The notes: generated from the sequence alone by a model not told the origin. DNA of 64,000 bases from Agathobaculum massiliense (GCF_900291975.1 NZ_OMPN01000001.1:806001-870000); one strand, 5' to 3'; positions 35,748-43,229 are shown, counted from the first letter of the stretch. Translations and numbers: made by a program.

Positions 35748-35943
35748 CTTTATATTCCATCAAATCTCCTGGTTGACAATCCAGCAACTTACAGAGCTTT
35801 TCTATTGTTCGCGCATCGATACCGCCTGTCCCATTCTTCAATTTGCTCAAGATAGACGGACTAATACCATTTTTTCGGAGGTAATATTCTGTTTTTCCCC
35901 GCTGCTTGATCGTAGCGAACAGCTTATTATAACAAATTGGCAA
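35725..35943 (-). CDS. Small XRE-type helix-turn-helix regulator
   Basis: A 72-residue single-domain repressor. The helix-turn-helix spans about residues 18-37 (TEYYLRKNGISPSILSKLKN), then GIDARTIEKLCKLLDCQPGDL completes the XRE fold. I chose the TTG at 35943 because AAGGTGG lies 7 bp upstream; a longer frame has no ribosome site. It is divergent from an 84-residue gene, and the region between them carries repeated TAGTACA half-sites that it probably binds. Confidence 0.8.
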   Translation of the reverse strand: MPICYNKLFATIKQRGKTEYYLRKNGISPSILSKLKNGTGGIDARTIEKLCKLLDCQPGDLMEYKESPQSSD

Positions 35944-35964
35944 ACACTCACCACCTTTTTTATC

Positions 35965-35993
35965 ATTATAGCACCACACATAAAATTGCACAA
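35965..35993 (-). promoter_or_regulatory. Promoter of the XRE gene
   Basis: Minus strand TTGTGC, 17 bp, TATAAT. Confidence 0.75.
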
Positions 35994-36008
35994 TATATGT
36001 TCATTTTT

Positions 36009-36053
36009 TAGTACATATTTGCCATTGCCATATTGTACTATTTTTAGTACAAT
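36009..36053. promoter_or_regulatory. Operator region and promoter of the 84-residue gene
   Basis: Promoter TTGCCA (36025-36030), 17 bp, TACAAT (36048-36053). A perfect palindrome ATTGTACTA-TTTT-TAGTACAAT (36032-36053) covers the spacer and -10. A third half-site TAGTACA lies at 36009-36015. A bound XRE dimer would occlude RNA polymerase. Confidence 0.72.
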
Positions 36054-36074
36054 ACAAGGTGAGGTGAATAACAA

Positions 36075-36329
36075 ATGTACAATTATCTACATGGGCAGTA
36101 TGAACTTTGGCTGGAATCTCCGCTTTACAAACGCCTCCAAAATGAAATCGAAGCCGAGTCCAGCGCGTTCTACAAACTGCTCGACCAGCAGCCGGACGCT
36201 TTCGAGCTGGAAACGCTCGCCAACGACTATGTCGGCGAGGCAATGCGCGCCGCGTTCCTCTGCGGGCTGTGCTGGTGGAGCGTGCATCAGCAGGCGGTGC
36301 GGCAACAGACTATGCACACCCCAACCTGA
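36075..36329 (+). CDS. Unknown 84-residue protein under XRE control
   Basis: The product is mostly helical and acidic in the first 60 residues (LQNEIEAESSAFYKLLDQQ), then contains a short hydrophobic stretch (AAFLCGLCWWSV). GGTGAGGTG precedes the ATG. I do not recognise the family. It sits between a bidirectional terminator and a divergent XRE gene, so it is the only plus-strand gene of this promoter and the probable target of the repressor. A small regulatory or phage-derived protein is possible. Confidence 0.72.
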   Translation: MYNYLHGQYELWLESPLYKRLQNEIEAESSAFYKLLDQQPDAFELETLANDYVGEAMRAAFLCGLCWWSVHQQAVRQQTMHTPT

Positions 36330-36330
36330 A

Positions 36331-36366
36331 AAAAAACGGCGGAAATCCTGCATTTCCGCCGTTTTT
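36331..36366. terminator. Bidirectional terminator between the 84-residue gene and the amidase
   Basis: Stem AAAAACGGCGGAAAT, loop CCTGC, complement ATTTCCGCCGTTTTT, with A-run and T-run on either side. Confidence 0.93.
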
Positions 36367-36372
36367 TCTACT

Positions 36373-37092
36373 TCATTCCCCATAAATGCCCGCTCGGTCA
36401 TTTATAACCAGCGTGCGCAGCAGGTCCTCGGACAGGTTCAGGCCCTTGCCGTCCCCCTCGCCCTTGAGCCAGCCGTTGCGCACCAGCTTTTCCACCGTCG
36501 CGCGCCCCCAGTCAGGCACCGCGTCCATTGTCCCGTAAACCGTTCTGCTCTGCTCGATCAGCCGCTTTACCTCGTCTGCCGTCATATCATCCACCTCCCC
36601 TGTCAATCCGGTTTTGAATGCGTTCCATGCCGCCGCGCTCTCTACATACGGCGCGGGGCAGGTCTTGTGCGTCACATCGTAATGGCGCACCACATGATCG
36701 GCCCCGATGCCGTATTTCTCCATCAGCATGCGCGCCAGCGCCTCCGCGTTTTCGATTGTGCCTTGCCGGAAGTAGTACTTCCCATCCTGCAGCCGGCTGC
36801 ACATCTCAATGCCGATGCTGTTGGCATTGCGGCAGTAGGGATGGTAATAGGTCCCTTTCGTGCCACAGTGCCAGGCAATATCATGGTCGGCAACGCTCTG
36901 CCAGACCTCGTTTTCGTCCACAAAATAGTGGGCCGAGGTCGAGATATCCTCCCGCGCGAAATAATCGGCGTTGTTTTGCGCGGTATCCCCGTCGTTGGCC
37001 GTAAAATGGATCACCAGATATTGAATATCCCCCTTGCCGCGCGACGCGGGCAGATAGTTGCCGCCGTTCGCCTGCTTAAAATGTATCTCCAT
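36373..37092 (-). CDS. N-acetylmuramoyl-L-alanine amidase (phage endolysin type)
   Basis: A zinc amidase of the Amidase_2/PGRP fold that cuts the lactyl amide bond of peptidoglycan. Zinc ligands by position (240-residue numbering) are His30 in YLVIHFTAND, His138 and Cys146 in HYDVTHKTCPAP. The C-terminal 65 residues (PDWGRATVEKLVRNGWLKG) form an SLH-like wall-associated repeat common in Clostridium phage endolysins. There is no signal peptide, which also fits a holin-released lysin. AGGAGGTGA precedes the start (ATG 37092; a GTG three bases earlier is also possible). No other phage genes are near. Confidence 0.88.
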   Translation of the reverse strand: MEIHFKQANGGNYLPASRGKGDIQYLVIHFTANDGDTAQNNADYFAREDISTSAHYFVDENEVWQSVADHDIAWHCGTKGTYYHPYCRNANSIGIEMCSRLQDGKYYFRQGTIENAEALARMLMEKYGIGADHVVRHYDVTHKTCPAPYVESAAAWNAFKTGLTGEVDDMTADEVKRLIEQSRTVYGTMDAVPDWGRATVEKLVRNGWLKGEGDGKGLNLSEDLLRTLVINDRAGIYGE

Positions 37093-37184
37093 CACATTTC
37101 ACCTCCTCCCTGCATAAACTCTAAAAAAAGCCGTACAGATTGACACAATTTGGTCAATCTGTTCTATGCTTATGCAAAAGGTTG

Positions 37185-37193
37185 TGCTATAAT
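37185..37193 (+). promoter_or_regulatory. Extended -10 promoter of the cysteine-synthase-like gene
   Basis: TGCTATAAT, perfect -10 with TGn. The -35 is weak. An imperfect inverted repeat TTGAC...GTCAA (37140-37157) lies upstream and could be an operator. Confidence 0.65.
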
Positions 37194-37227
37194 GTGGGGT
37201 AGACACGTTTGAGAGGAAGATTTTTCA

Positions 37228-38160
37228 ATGGTATACAGTAACATCCTCGAGGCAGTCGGCCATACGCCCATGGTTCGCCTGAACCGTATGGTTCCGGCGG
37301 GCTGCGCGGAGGTGTTCGTCAAATTCGAGGGGCTTAATGTCGGCGGTTCGATCAAAACGCGGACCGCGCTCAATATGGTGGAGGATGCCGAGCGCCGCGG
37401 GCTGCTCCAGCCGGATACGGTCATCGTCGAGCCGACCAGCGGCAACCAGGGCATCGGCCTGGCGCTGTGCGGCGCGGTCAAGGGCTACGCGGTCAAAATC
37501 ATCATGCCGGACTCCGTTTCAGAGGAGCGCCGCAAGCTGGTGCAACACTATGGCGCTGAAGTCATTCTGGTACATGACGCGGGCAATATCGGCGACTGTA
37601 TTGCGGAATGCCAGCGAATTGCGAACGAAATGGCAAAAAATGACCCAAAGGTCTTTGTTCCTGGCCAATTTGACAACCCCGCTAATCCTGCGGTCCACCG
37701 GCATCATACCGCAACCGAGATCCTGGAACAGGTCAGCGCCCCGATCGATGGGTTCTGCTCCGGCTTCGGCACAGGCGGCACGATCAGCGGCATCGGCGAG
37801 GTGCTCAAGGCGCAGAACCCTCAGTTGGAAATCTGGGCGGTCGAGCCGGAGAACGCCGCCATCCTGTCGGGCGGTTCGATCGGCACCCACCTGCAAATGG
37901 GTATTGGCGACGGCATCATCCCCAGAAACCTGAACACCAAAATCTACGACCACCTCTACATCGTTACGGACGAGGAGGCGCTCCGCACCGCCAAGGACCT
38001 TGCGCGGCTCGAGGGGCTGATGTGCGGCATTTCGAGCGGTACAAACGTCGCGGCCGCCATCCAGCTTGCCAAAAAGCTCGGTACTGGCAAAACGGTCGTT
38101 ACCGTCCTGCCGGATACCGCGGAGCGGTATTTCTCCACCCCGTTGTTCGCGGAAAACTGA
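37228..38160 (+). CDS. Cysteine synthase-like PLP enzyme (atypical active-site loops)
   Basis: A 310-residue fold-type II PLP enzyme of the O-acetylserine sulfhydrylase family. Lys43 in GGSIKTRTA should hold PLP; the usual motif is GSVKDR. The substrate loop reads TSGNQG (70-75) where CysK has TSGNTG. GTGGTISG binds the cofactor phosphate. These changes leave open cysteine synthase or a related beta-replacement enzyme. GAGAGGAAG precedes the ATG. No cysE is adjacent. Terminated by a strong hairpin. Confidence 0.8.
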   Translation: MVYSNILEAVGHTPMVRLNRMVPAGCAEVFVKFEGLNVGGSIKTRTALNMVEDAERRGLLQPDTVIVEPTSGNQGIGLALCGAVKGYAVKIIMPDSVSEERRKLVQHYGAEVILVHDAGNIGDCIAECQRIANEMAKNDPKVFVPGQFDNPANPAVHRHHTATEILEQVSAPIDGFCSGFGTGGTISGIGEVLKAQNPQLEIWAVEPENAAILSGGSIGTHLQMGIGDGIIPRNLNTKIYDHLYIVTDEEALRTAKDLARLEGLMCGISSGTNVAAAIQLAKKLGTGKTVVTVLPDTAERYFSTPLFAEN

Positions 38161-38162
38161 AA

Positions 38163-38197
38163 AAACACCGCGGAATCAAAATTCCGCGGTGTTTCTT
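38163..38197. terminator. Bidirectional terminator between the cysteine-synthase-like and rubrerythrin genes
   Basis: Stem AAACACCGCGGAAT, loop CAAA, complement ATTCCGCGGTGTTT. Confidence 0.88.
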
Positions 38198-38241
38198 ATT
38201 TCAGCCTGCGCTTTCGGAACGGATGCGCAGCATCTTATATC

Positions 38242-38781
38242 TTAATAGTTGTCCGCCTTGATCTCAAAGTAAGCCTGCGGATGTGCGCAAACCGGACATA
38301 CCTCAGGCGCCTGCTTGCCAACAACGATGTGTCCGCAGTTCGAACACTGCCAGATGCAGTCGCCGTCGCGGGAGAATACCACCTTGTTCTCCACGTTGGA
38401 GAGCAGCTTGAGATAACGGGCCTCATGCTCCTTCTCGATCTCACCGACCTTTTCAAACAGGAACGCAATATCGTCGAAGCCTTCCTCGCGCGCTTCCTTG
38501 GCAAAGGTCGCGTACATGTCGGTCCACTCGTAGTTCTCACCCTCGGCCGCCGCTTTCAGGTTGGCCGCGGTATCGTCGATGCCGCCGTTGAGCAGCTTAA
38601 ACCAGATCTTCGCATGCTCCTTCTCGTTATTCGCGGTTTCCTCAAAAATCTTCGCAATCTGGACGTAGCCGTCCTTCCGTGCCTTGGATGCAAAATAGGT
38701 GTATTTATTGCGCGCCATGGACTCGCCCGCAAAAGCGGTCTGGAGGTTTGCTTCCGTCTTGCTGCCCTTCAAGTTTGCCAT
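38242..38781 (-). CDS. rbr: Rubrerythrin
   Basis: A 179-residue peroxide-reducing protein. The ferritin-like di-iron domain ([33 protein letters not shown]) is followed by a C-terminal rubredoxin domain with CSNCGH and CPVCAHP. It reduces hydrogen peroxide in anaerobes using a rubredoxin-type donor. The start at 38781 follows GAGAGGAG. It is downstream of perR in the same direction with a 74-bp gap and no terminator, so it is probably PerR-controlled. Confidence 0.95.
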   Translation of the reverse strand: MANLKGSKTEANLQTAFAGESMARNKYTYFASKARKDGYVQIAKIFEETANNEKEHAKIWFKLLNGGIDDTAANLKAAAEGENYEWTDMYATFAKEAREEGFDDIAFLFEKVGEIEKEHEARYLKLLSNVENKVVFSRDGDCIWQCSNCGHIVVGKQAPEVCPVCAHPQAYFEIKADNY

Positions 38782-38855
38782 AATAACATTTCTCCTCTCG
38801 TTTTTTACAGGATTTTTATTTGTGAACGGCGCTTCCGCCGCCAAAATAACACCGG

Positions 38856-39242
38856 TTACGCCTTGCCGCCGCATTTCGGGCAAAGACCCTCGAACAAAAT
38901 ATCGTACCGCTGCACCGAAACGCCAGACGCATCGTCGATGCGCTCGATCAGGTTATCGATATGTGGCATATACACATCGAACACCGCGCCGCAGCCGCTG
39001 CAGCGGACATGGTAATGCTCCTCGGTATTGAAATCAAAGCGGTCCGCCCCGTTTGGAACAGGAACACGGCGGATCTCTCCCTGATTGGCCAGCTGGTTCA
39101 AATTGCGGTATACTGTGGCCTTGCTGATCGACGGGTGCTCCGCCGCAACCGCCGCATATACAGTATCCGCCGTTGGATGGTCGTGCATGCGCAATACCGC
39201 CTGCAGGACAATCTGACGCTGTACAGTATTTCTGGTCTGCAT
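38856..39242 (-). CDS. perR: Peroxide-responsive repressor PerR (Fur family)
   Basis: A 128-residue Fur-family repressor. Structural zinc ligands are C81, C84, C121 and C124. Aligned on the first zinc cysteine, all five regulatory-metal ligands known in Bacillus subtilis PerR (H37, D85, H91, H93, D104) have counterparts: H22, D70, H76, H78 and D89. The Asp at the second position is the PerR-type choice, which favours peroxide sensing over iron uptake control. It heads an operon with rubrerythrin and has a palindrome at its own promoter, implying autoregulation. Confidence 0.93.
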   Translation of the reverse strand: MQTRNTVQRQIVLQAVLRMHDHPTADTVYAAVAAEHPSISKATVYRNLNQLANQGEIRRVPVPNGADRFDFNTEEHYHVRCSGCGAVFDVYMPHIDNLIERIDDASGVSVQRYDILFEGLCPKCGGKA

Positions 39243-39259
39243 AATGTCACCCTCTTTCT

Positions 39260-39280
39260 AATTAATATCTTATATTAATT
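39260..39280. promoter_or_regulatory. PerR box candidate
   Basis: Inverted repeat AATTAATAT-CTT-ATATTAATT just downstream of the -10 of the perR promoter, overlapping the start of transcription. Confidence 0.78.
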
Positions 39281-39283
39281 GAT

Positions 39284-39312
39284 ATTTTACTCCTCTTTTC
39301 AACTCATGTCAA
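39284..39312 (-). promoter_or_regulatory. Sigma-A promoter of perR-rbr
   Basis: Minus strand TTGACA, 17 bp, TAAAAT. Confidence 0.85.
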
Positions 39313-39329
39313 GTATTCCCGAAAATAAA

Positions 39330-39375
39330 ATAAAAAAACCGTTTTCCCATGTCGTACATGGAAAAACGGTTTCTC
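39330..39375 (-). terminator. Terminator after the unknown 193-residue gene
   Basis: Minus strand: AAACCGTTTTTCCATG, loop TACGA, complement CATGGGAAAACGG (one bulge), then TTTTTTTATTTT. Confidence 0.9.
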
Positions 39376-39377
39376 TT

Positions 39378-39959
39378 TTATGCCGCTGCCTGCCAGCAGG
39401 GGTACAGGCGCATCCATACCGCATCCGCCGTCATATGCTCCCGCCGCGTTCGGAACCGCAGCTCCGGACAAGCTCCGCCTGTGTAAAGCAGCTCCACGTC
39501 CGCGCCGCCCTTGAGCAGGCCCGCGAAACGGACTTCCGGCAGGCACGCGCCCATATAGCCGGCAATCCGAATCCGGACATCTTCACGGCCATGCGACAAT
39601 TCCGCCAGCTTCTCCACCACAGTCCGGCAGGCATCCGGCTCCGGCAGCGCGACAAACGCGGTCCCACCGGCACGCGCCAGCAGCCGGCAATCCGGCGCCT
39701 GCCCCTTTACCGCCTGCATGGCCATATGCGCAATCCGGCCGGTGTTGTCTTCCACCAGCACCGCGACAGACAGGCCTTCCAGCATGGCATACAGGGTCTG
39801 CTCGAGTATTCGCAGGGTCCGGTCGGTTTTCCGATGCGCCCGCAGCGCATATTCGCGCCCCTCCGCACAGTCGGACGTGCGCAGGAGGCTCCAGCCGCCC
39901 TTTATTTCGGTGCATACCGACTGACGGGCATCCTGCCCGTTTATCTGCATCTGCTTCAT
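39378..39959 (-). CDS. Unknown soluble protein, 193 residues
   Basis: I do not recognise the family. The N-terminal third is polar and contains GWSLLRTSDCAEGREYALRA; the middle (LEGLSVAVLVEDNTGRIAH, AFVALPEPDACRTVVEKLAEL) reads as alternating strands and helices of a compact alpha/beta domain. No signal peptide or membrane segment. The ATG at 39959 lies 7 bp behind AAAGGAT; two earlier start codons lack a site. It has its own promoter and terminator and an 11-bp inverted repeat upstream, so it is a separate, probably regulated unit. Confidence 0.75.
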   Translation of the reverse strand: MKQMQINGQDARQSVCTEIKGGWSLLRTSDCAEGREYALRAHRKTDRTLRILEQTLYAMLEGLSVAVLVEDNTGRIAHMAMQAVKGQAPDCRLLARAGGTAFVALPEPDACRTVVEKLAELSHGREDVRIRIAGYMGACLPEVRFAGLLKGGADVELLYTGGACPELRFRTRREHMTADAVWMRLYPCWQAAA

Positions 39960-40013
39960 TGATTTCATCCTTTTGCCAAGTAAAATTACCAGATTTCTCA
40001 TTTCTTGACAAAT

Positions 40014-40043
40014 ATTTTACCATGTTTTTTTGCTCGCCTGCAA
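40014..40043 (-). promoter_or_regulatory. Promoter of the unknown 193-residue gene
   Basis: Minus strand TTGCAG, 18 bp, TAAAAT. Confidence 0.6.
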
Positions 40044-40057
40044 CAGTAATTAGATCT

Positions 40058-40092
40058 TTTTGTATAAACTGACATTCTGTTTTTATACAAAA
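40058..40092. promoter_or_regulatory. 11-bp inverted repeat upstream of the promoter
   Basis: TTTTGTATAAA and TTTATACAAAA, perfect arms 13 bp apart, centred about 68 bp before the predicted start. The position would suit an activator. The rest of the gap (40093-40213) shows nothing I can name. Confidence 0.55.
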
Positions 40093-40213
40093 TTCATAAT
40101 CTTTTTCTTTTTGTGTGTATATATGACAGGGAATAGCGGTCGCTCTTCCCCCTGCGCTGTGCAGTTTTCACGTTTTCCACTGGCAGCTTTGTATATTCCG
40201 CTCAAAGGCGGTA

Positions 40214-40867
40214 TCACAGCACATACCAAAAAACCATCGCGTAGTGACACAGACTTCCCACGATCACGAACAGGTGGAACAGCTCATGGAAGCCGATCAG
40301 CGGTCCGAGATTTGGTTTCTTCGCCATATAAATAATACCGCCCACGGTATAGGATAGGCCGCCTGCTGCCAGCAAGGCGATCGCCGGCACGGGCATGGAC
40401 AGCACCGCGCCAAAATCAAAGGCAATCGCCCAGCCAAGCACCAGATACAGCGCCGTACCGATCAATCGCGGCGCATCGATCCAGAGCAGCTTGACCGCGA
40501 TACCGGCCAGTGCGACCAGCCAGACCGCACCGAGGAACACATAGCAGCGCGGCGACGGCATATAGCGTAAGAGAATCGGGGTATAGCTTCCCGCGATCAG
40601 CACATAGATCATGCTGTGATCCAGCTTTTTCAGGCGCCGCACCACTGCTTCGCCTTTCTCGGAAAAGTGGTACACGCTGCTTGCGGAATACAGAGCGATC
40701 AAGGAAAGGCAGAAGATAACGGCCGCAGCAGCCAGCGAACCTGATACCGCACTGCCGAACAGCAACCGCACCAGTACGATCAGCAAACCAAGCCCGCTGA
40801 GCACCGCGCCCACAAAATGTGAATAACTGGAAAACGGCTCCCTGGCTTTCTGGAATACGCGGGGCAT
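40214..40867 (-). CDS. trhA: Hemolysin III (TrhA/PAQR) family membrane protein
   Basis: A 217-residue protein with seven membrane helices. The family signature residues are present: SHFVGAVLS near the N-terminus, SVYH, LDHSMIYVLIAGSYTP and the C-terminal FHELFHLFVIVGSLCHY. These histidines may bind zinc. In Bacillus the homologue is linked to membrane energetics and lipid homeostasis rather than haemolysis. GAGGAGGAAAC precedes the start; the leader contains a 7-3-7 palindrome. Confidence 0.92.
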   Translation of the reverse strand: MPRVFQKAREPFSSYSHFVGAVLSGLGLLIVLVRLLFGSAVSGSLAAAAVIFCLSLIALYSASSVYHFSEKGEAVVRRLKKLDHSMIYVLIAGSYTPILLRYMPSPRCYVFLGAVWLVALAGIAVKLLWIDAPRLIGTALYLVLGWAIAFDFGAVLSMPVPAIALLAAGGLSYTVGGIIYMAKKPNLGPLIGFHELFHLFVIVGSLCHYAMVFWYVL

Positions 40868-40889
40868 ATTGTTTCCTCCTCGATTTAAT

Positions 40890-40906
40890 ATAGTTTATAA
40901 AACTAT
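40890..40906. promoter_or_regulatory. Palindrome in the hemolysin III leader
   Basis: ATAGTTT-ATA-AAACTAT, perfect, at about +6 to +22. Operator candidate. Confidence 0.55.
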
Positions 40907-40918
40907 TTTATATCTTTT

Positions 40919-40946
40919 ATGATACTACATTTTTGAAAAAATGCAA
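40919..40946 (-). promoter_or_regulatory. Promoter of the hemolysin III gene
   Basis: Minus strand TTGCAT, 16 bp, TATCAT. Confidence 0.6.
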
Positions 40947-40979
40947 GCACTGTTTTGTAAACATTTTTCCCTTGCAAGC

Positions 40980-41015
40980 AAAAAAATACACCTGCCTTTT
41001 CGCGCAGGTGTATTT
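40980..41015 (-). terminator. Terminator of the polysaccharide deacetylase gene
   Basis: Minus strand AAATACACCTGC, loop of eight, complement GCAGGTGTATTT followed by more T residues. Confidence 0.88.
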
Positions 41016-41020
41016 CCCTT

Positions 41021-42253
41021 TTAAGCGGTTACAATGACCGTCTGCGATTCCTCGTCCCAATCGACTGCAAAACCGCACAGGTCGCCCAGACTACGCAGCT
41101 TATAATAGGTATACCCGTCAACATTATAAGCCGCGACCATGCTGGGTACGCTGTCCGCCACGGTCGGCTCTGTGATGGACTGAACCGTGCGGGTCTCGCC
41201 GGACAGGGGCGCGTTTTCCGTCCCCAGCGGCGTGTATGGCGTAAACGACTGCAGCTCCACGCGATTTTTCCCGCTGTTCCACTCTACGTTAAACGCGCTG
41301 CCCGTTCCCCCCAGCAGGACCGCAACGTCCCGCACGCGCACATAATTGTTGCCATTGATGTAGTAGGCCGGCAGCTTGGCCAGCTCCCCGTTGACCGATA
41401 CCGCGGCCAGCGCCGGAACCGCCTGGTCGGTCTGCCGCAGCAGCGCGGACACCGGCCGGTCCATCGTGATCCCGTAACGCGAAAGACCCTGTAGGGTAAC
41501 GGAAATCTCGGACAGACCAGGATTGGTCAGCGCGCTGACCTGTATCCCCGCCTGTGCCAGCAAGTCCGGCATCCAACTGTCATACGCGCCGAACGGGTAG
41601 GAAAAATAATTGACCTTTTCCTGGCCGGTATGCGTCAGGATCAACTGTACGCTGCTCGACAGGTCACCGCCCACCCGCGCGTTATACGCGCTGCGCGATT
41701 CTCCCTTAAGGCGCATCACCCCGTTGATGCCATCGGGCGCGTTGTTTCCGCCATACTGCGGGTTATGCAGGTTATAGGTATGCGAGCCGACCTCGACAGC
41801 GCCGCTGTCCACCATCTCCCGCAGCTCATCCCAGGTCATATTGTGCCGTGCGGAATCGGCGTCCCCTTCCTGCCGGATATTATGCGCAACAACCGCAATC
41901 GCGGCTTTCATACCGGTGTTCTGCAGCACCGGATAAGCATAATCATAGTTGGAGCGGTAGCCATCGTCGAAGGTTACCATCACCGCCTTGTCCGGCAGCT
42001 GCATTTTCCCTTCCCGAATATTGATCAGGTCCGCCGGCAGCAGCGGCGTATAGCCGAACTGCTGTAAAAATTCCATATCCAGCCGGAACCGTTCGTCCGT
42101 GACCGTCATGCTGTTGGTTTTGGACGGGTCGGTCGTCAAATCGTGATACATCAGCACCGGCAGTTTCGTGCCGGCCGCACCGCAGGTTCCGAAAGCGGAA
42201 AGCATCACCGCAAGGCAGGCCGCCAAAAGCCCATCCCTCAAAAACCGTTTCAT
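41021..42253 (-). CDS. Secreted polysaccharide deacetylase with stalk-type C-terminal repeats
   Basis: A signal peptide (MKRFLRDGLLAACLAVMLSA and on) is followed by a carbohydrate esterase 4 domain with LMYHDL, the metal motif TFDDGYRSN and the zinc histidine loop VGSHTYNLHN. The C-terminal 150 residues hold two modules like the copper amine oxidase N-terminal (stalk) domain: NGNNYVRVRDVAVLLGG and NVDGYTYYKLRSLGDLCG. It probably removes acetyl groups from wall peptidoglycan or another exported glycan. The start at 42253 fits the signal peptide; the ribosome site (GGGGG) is 12 bp away. Confidence 0.87.
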   Translation of the reverse strand: MKRFLRDGLLAACLAVMLSAFGTCGAAGTKLPVLMYHDLTTDPSKTNSMTVTDERFRLDMEFLQQFGYTPLLPADLINIREGKMQLPDKAVMVTFDDGYRSNYDYAYPVLQNTGMKAAIAVVAHNIRQEGDADSARHNMTWDELREMVDSGAVEVGSHTYNLHNPQYGGNNAPDGINGVMRLKGESRSAYNARVGGDLSSSVQLILTHTGQEKVNYFSYPFGAYDSWMPDLLAQAGIQVSALTNPGLSEISVTLQGLSRYGITMDRPVSALLRQTDQAVPALAAVSVNGELAKLPAYYINGNNYVRVRDVAVLLGGTGSAFNVEWNSGKNRVELQSFTPYTPLGTENAPLSGETRTVQSITEPTVADSVPSMVAAYNVDGYTYYKLRSLGDLCGFAVDWDEESQTVIVTA

Positions 42254-42302
42254 CGCACTGGTTTGCCCCCTTTTATCGCAATCCCCCATGGTTTATTGTT
42301 TA

Positions 42303-42331
42303 AGTATAGCATATTTTTGTGCCGCTGTCCA
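42303..42331 (-). promoter_or_regulatory. Promoter of the polysaccharide deacetylase gene
   Basis: Minus strand TGGACA, 17 bp, TATACT, with TGC before the -10. Confidence 0.75.
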
Positions 42332-42344
42332 CCTGCCGGCCGTC

Positions 42345-42373
42345 TTGCGGCCGGTTCCGGTCTGTGGTATAAT
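42345..42373 (+). promoter_or_regulatory. Promoter of the methyltransferase gene
   Basis: TTGCGG, 17 bp, TATAAT. Divergent from the deacetylase promoter. Confidence 0.75.
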
Positions 42374-42440
42374 CACAGCAATACGCCGCAGGCCGTCCGG
42401 CGGCAGGCACATCGATTTCCCCAAAAGGAGGCTTCCGATC

Positions 42441-43229
42441 ATGGACAACCGTTATCTGATCGATTTCTACAACCACTATGACGAGGACAGCCGGCTGCGG
42501 CTCCCGCACGGAACGGTTGAGTTTCTGACCACCATGCATTACATCGGGAAATACCTGTCCCCCGGCAGCCGCGTACTTGAAATCGGCGCGGGAACCGGCC
42601 GCTACTCCCACGCGCTCGCGCAGCAGGGCTACACCGTGGACGCGGTGGAGCTGGTCGAACACAACATCGAGGTGTTCCGCGCGCACACCCAGCCCCAGGA
42701 AAAGGTGCGCGTCGTTCAGGGCAACGCACTGGATCTGTCCGCCTTTCCGAACGGCACATACGATATCACGCTGCTGCTCGGGCCGCTGTACCACCTCTAC
42801 ACCAAGCGGGACAAGCAGCAGGCACTGCGGGAGGCGCTCCGCGTAACAAAGCCGGGCGGTATTGTTTTCGCCGCTTATGTCATCTCTGACGGCTGCCTGC
42901 TGGACGAAGGCTTCCACCGGGGCAATATCGATGTGCGCGCGTATATCCGCGACGGACTGCTCGATGCGGAAACCTTTGCCGCTACCTCGCAGCCAAAGGA
43001 CCTGTTCGAGCTTGTTCGCAAGGAGGATATCGACAAACTGATGGCGGATTTCCCCGTGACCCGCCTGCATTATGTGGCGTCGGATGGCTGTGCCCTGTTC
43101 ATGCGCGAGGCGGTCGACCAAATGGACGAAGCGGCCTTCGCACTGTATCTGAAATACCACTTCGCCACCTGCGAGCGGCCGGATCTGGCGGGCGTCACCA
43201 GCCATGCGCTCGATATTTTCCAAAAGTGA
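42441..43229 (+). CDS. Class I SAM-dependent methyltransferase
   Basis: A 262-residue protein. The SAM-binding loop is VLEIGAGTGRYS (residues 45-56); the acidic ribose contact is VDAVELVEHN; LLLGPLYHLYT is the catalytic-side motif typical of small-molecule methyltransferases. The substrate is not evident. AAAGGAGG precedes the ATG at 42441. It stands alone, with its own promoter, between the deacetylase and a DUF1836 operon. Confidence 0.87.
   Translation: MDNRYLIDFYNHYDEDSRLRLPHGTVEFLTTMHYIGKYLSPGSRVLEIGAGTGRYSHALAQQGYTVDAVELVEHNIEVFRAHTQPQEKVRVVQGNALDLSAFPNGTYDITLLLGPLYHLYTKRDKQQALREALRVTKPGGIVFAAYVISDGCLLDEGFHRGNIDVRAYIRDGLLDAETFAATSQPKDLFELVRKEDIDKLMADFPVTRLHYVASDGCALFMREAVDQMDEAAFALYLKYHFATCERPDLAGVTSHALDIFQK

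Noticed and set aside
36373-37092. A prophage around the endolysin
   Set aside because: Only the amidase and a small XRE pair have phage flavour; flanking genes are metabolic and no structural phage genes or attachment repeats are visible.
37140-37157. TTGACA at 37140 as the -35 of the cysteine-synthase-like gene
   Set aside because: It is 42 bp from the TATAAT box, too far for one promoter. Kept only as part of a possible imperfect inverted repeat.
40060-40335. 91-residue plus-strand frame beginning MYKLTFCFYTKF
   Set aside because: No ribosome site, overlaps the end of the hemolysin III gene by over 120 bp, and its second half has the composition of an antisense frame.
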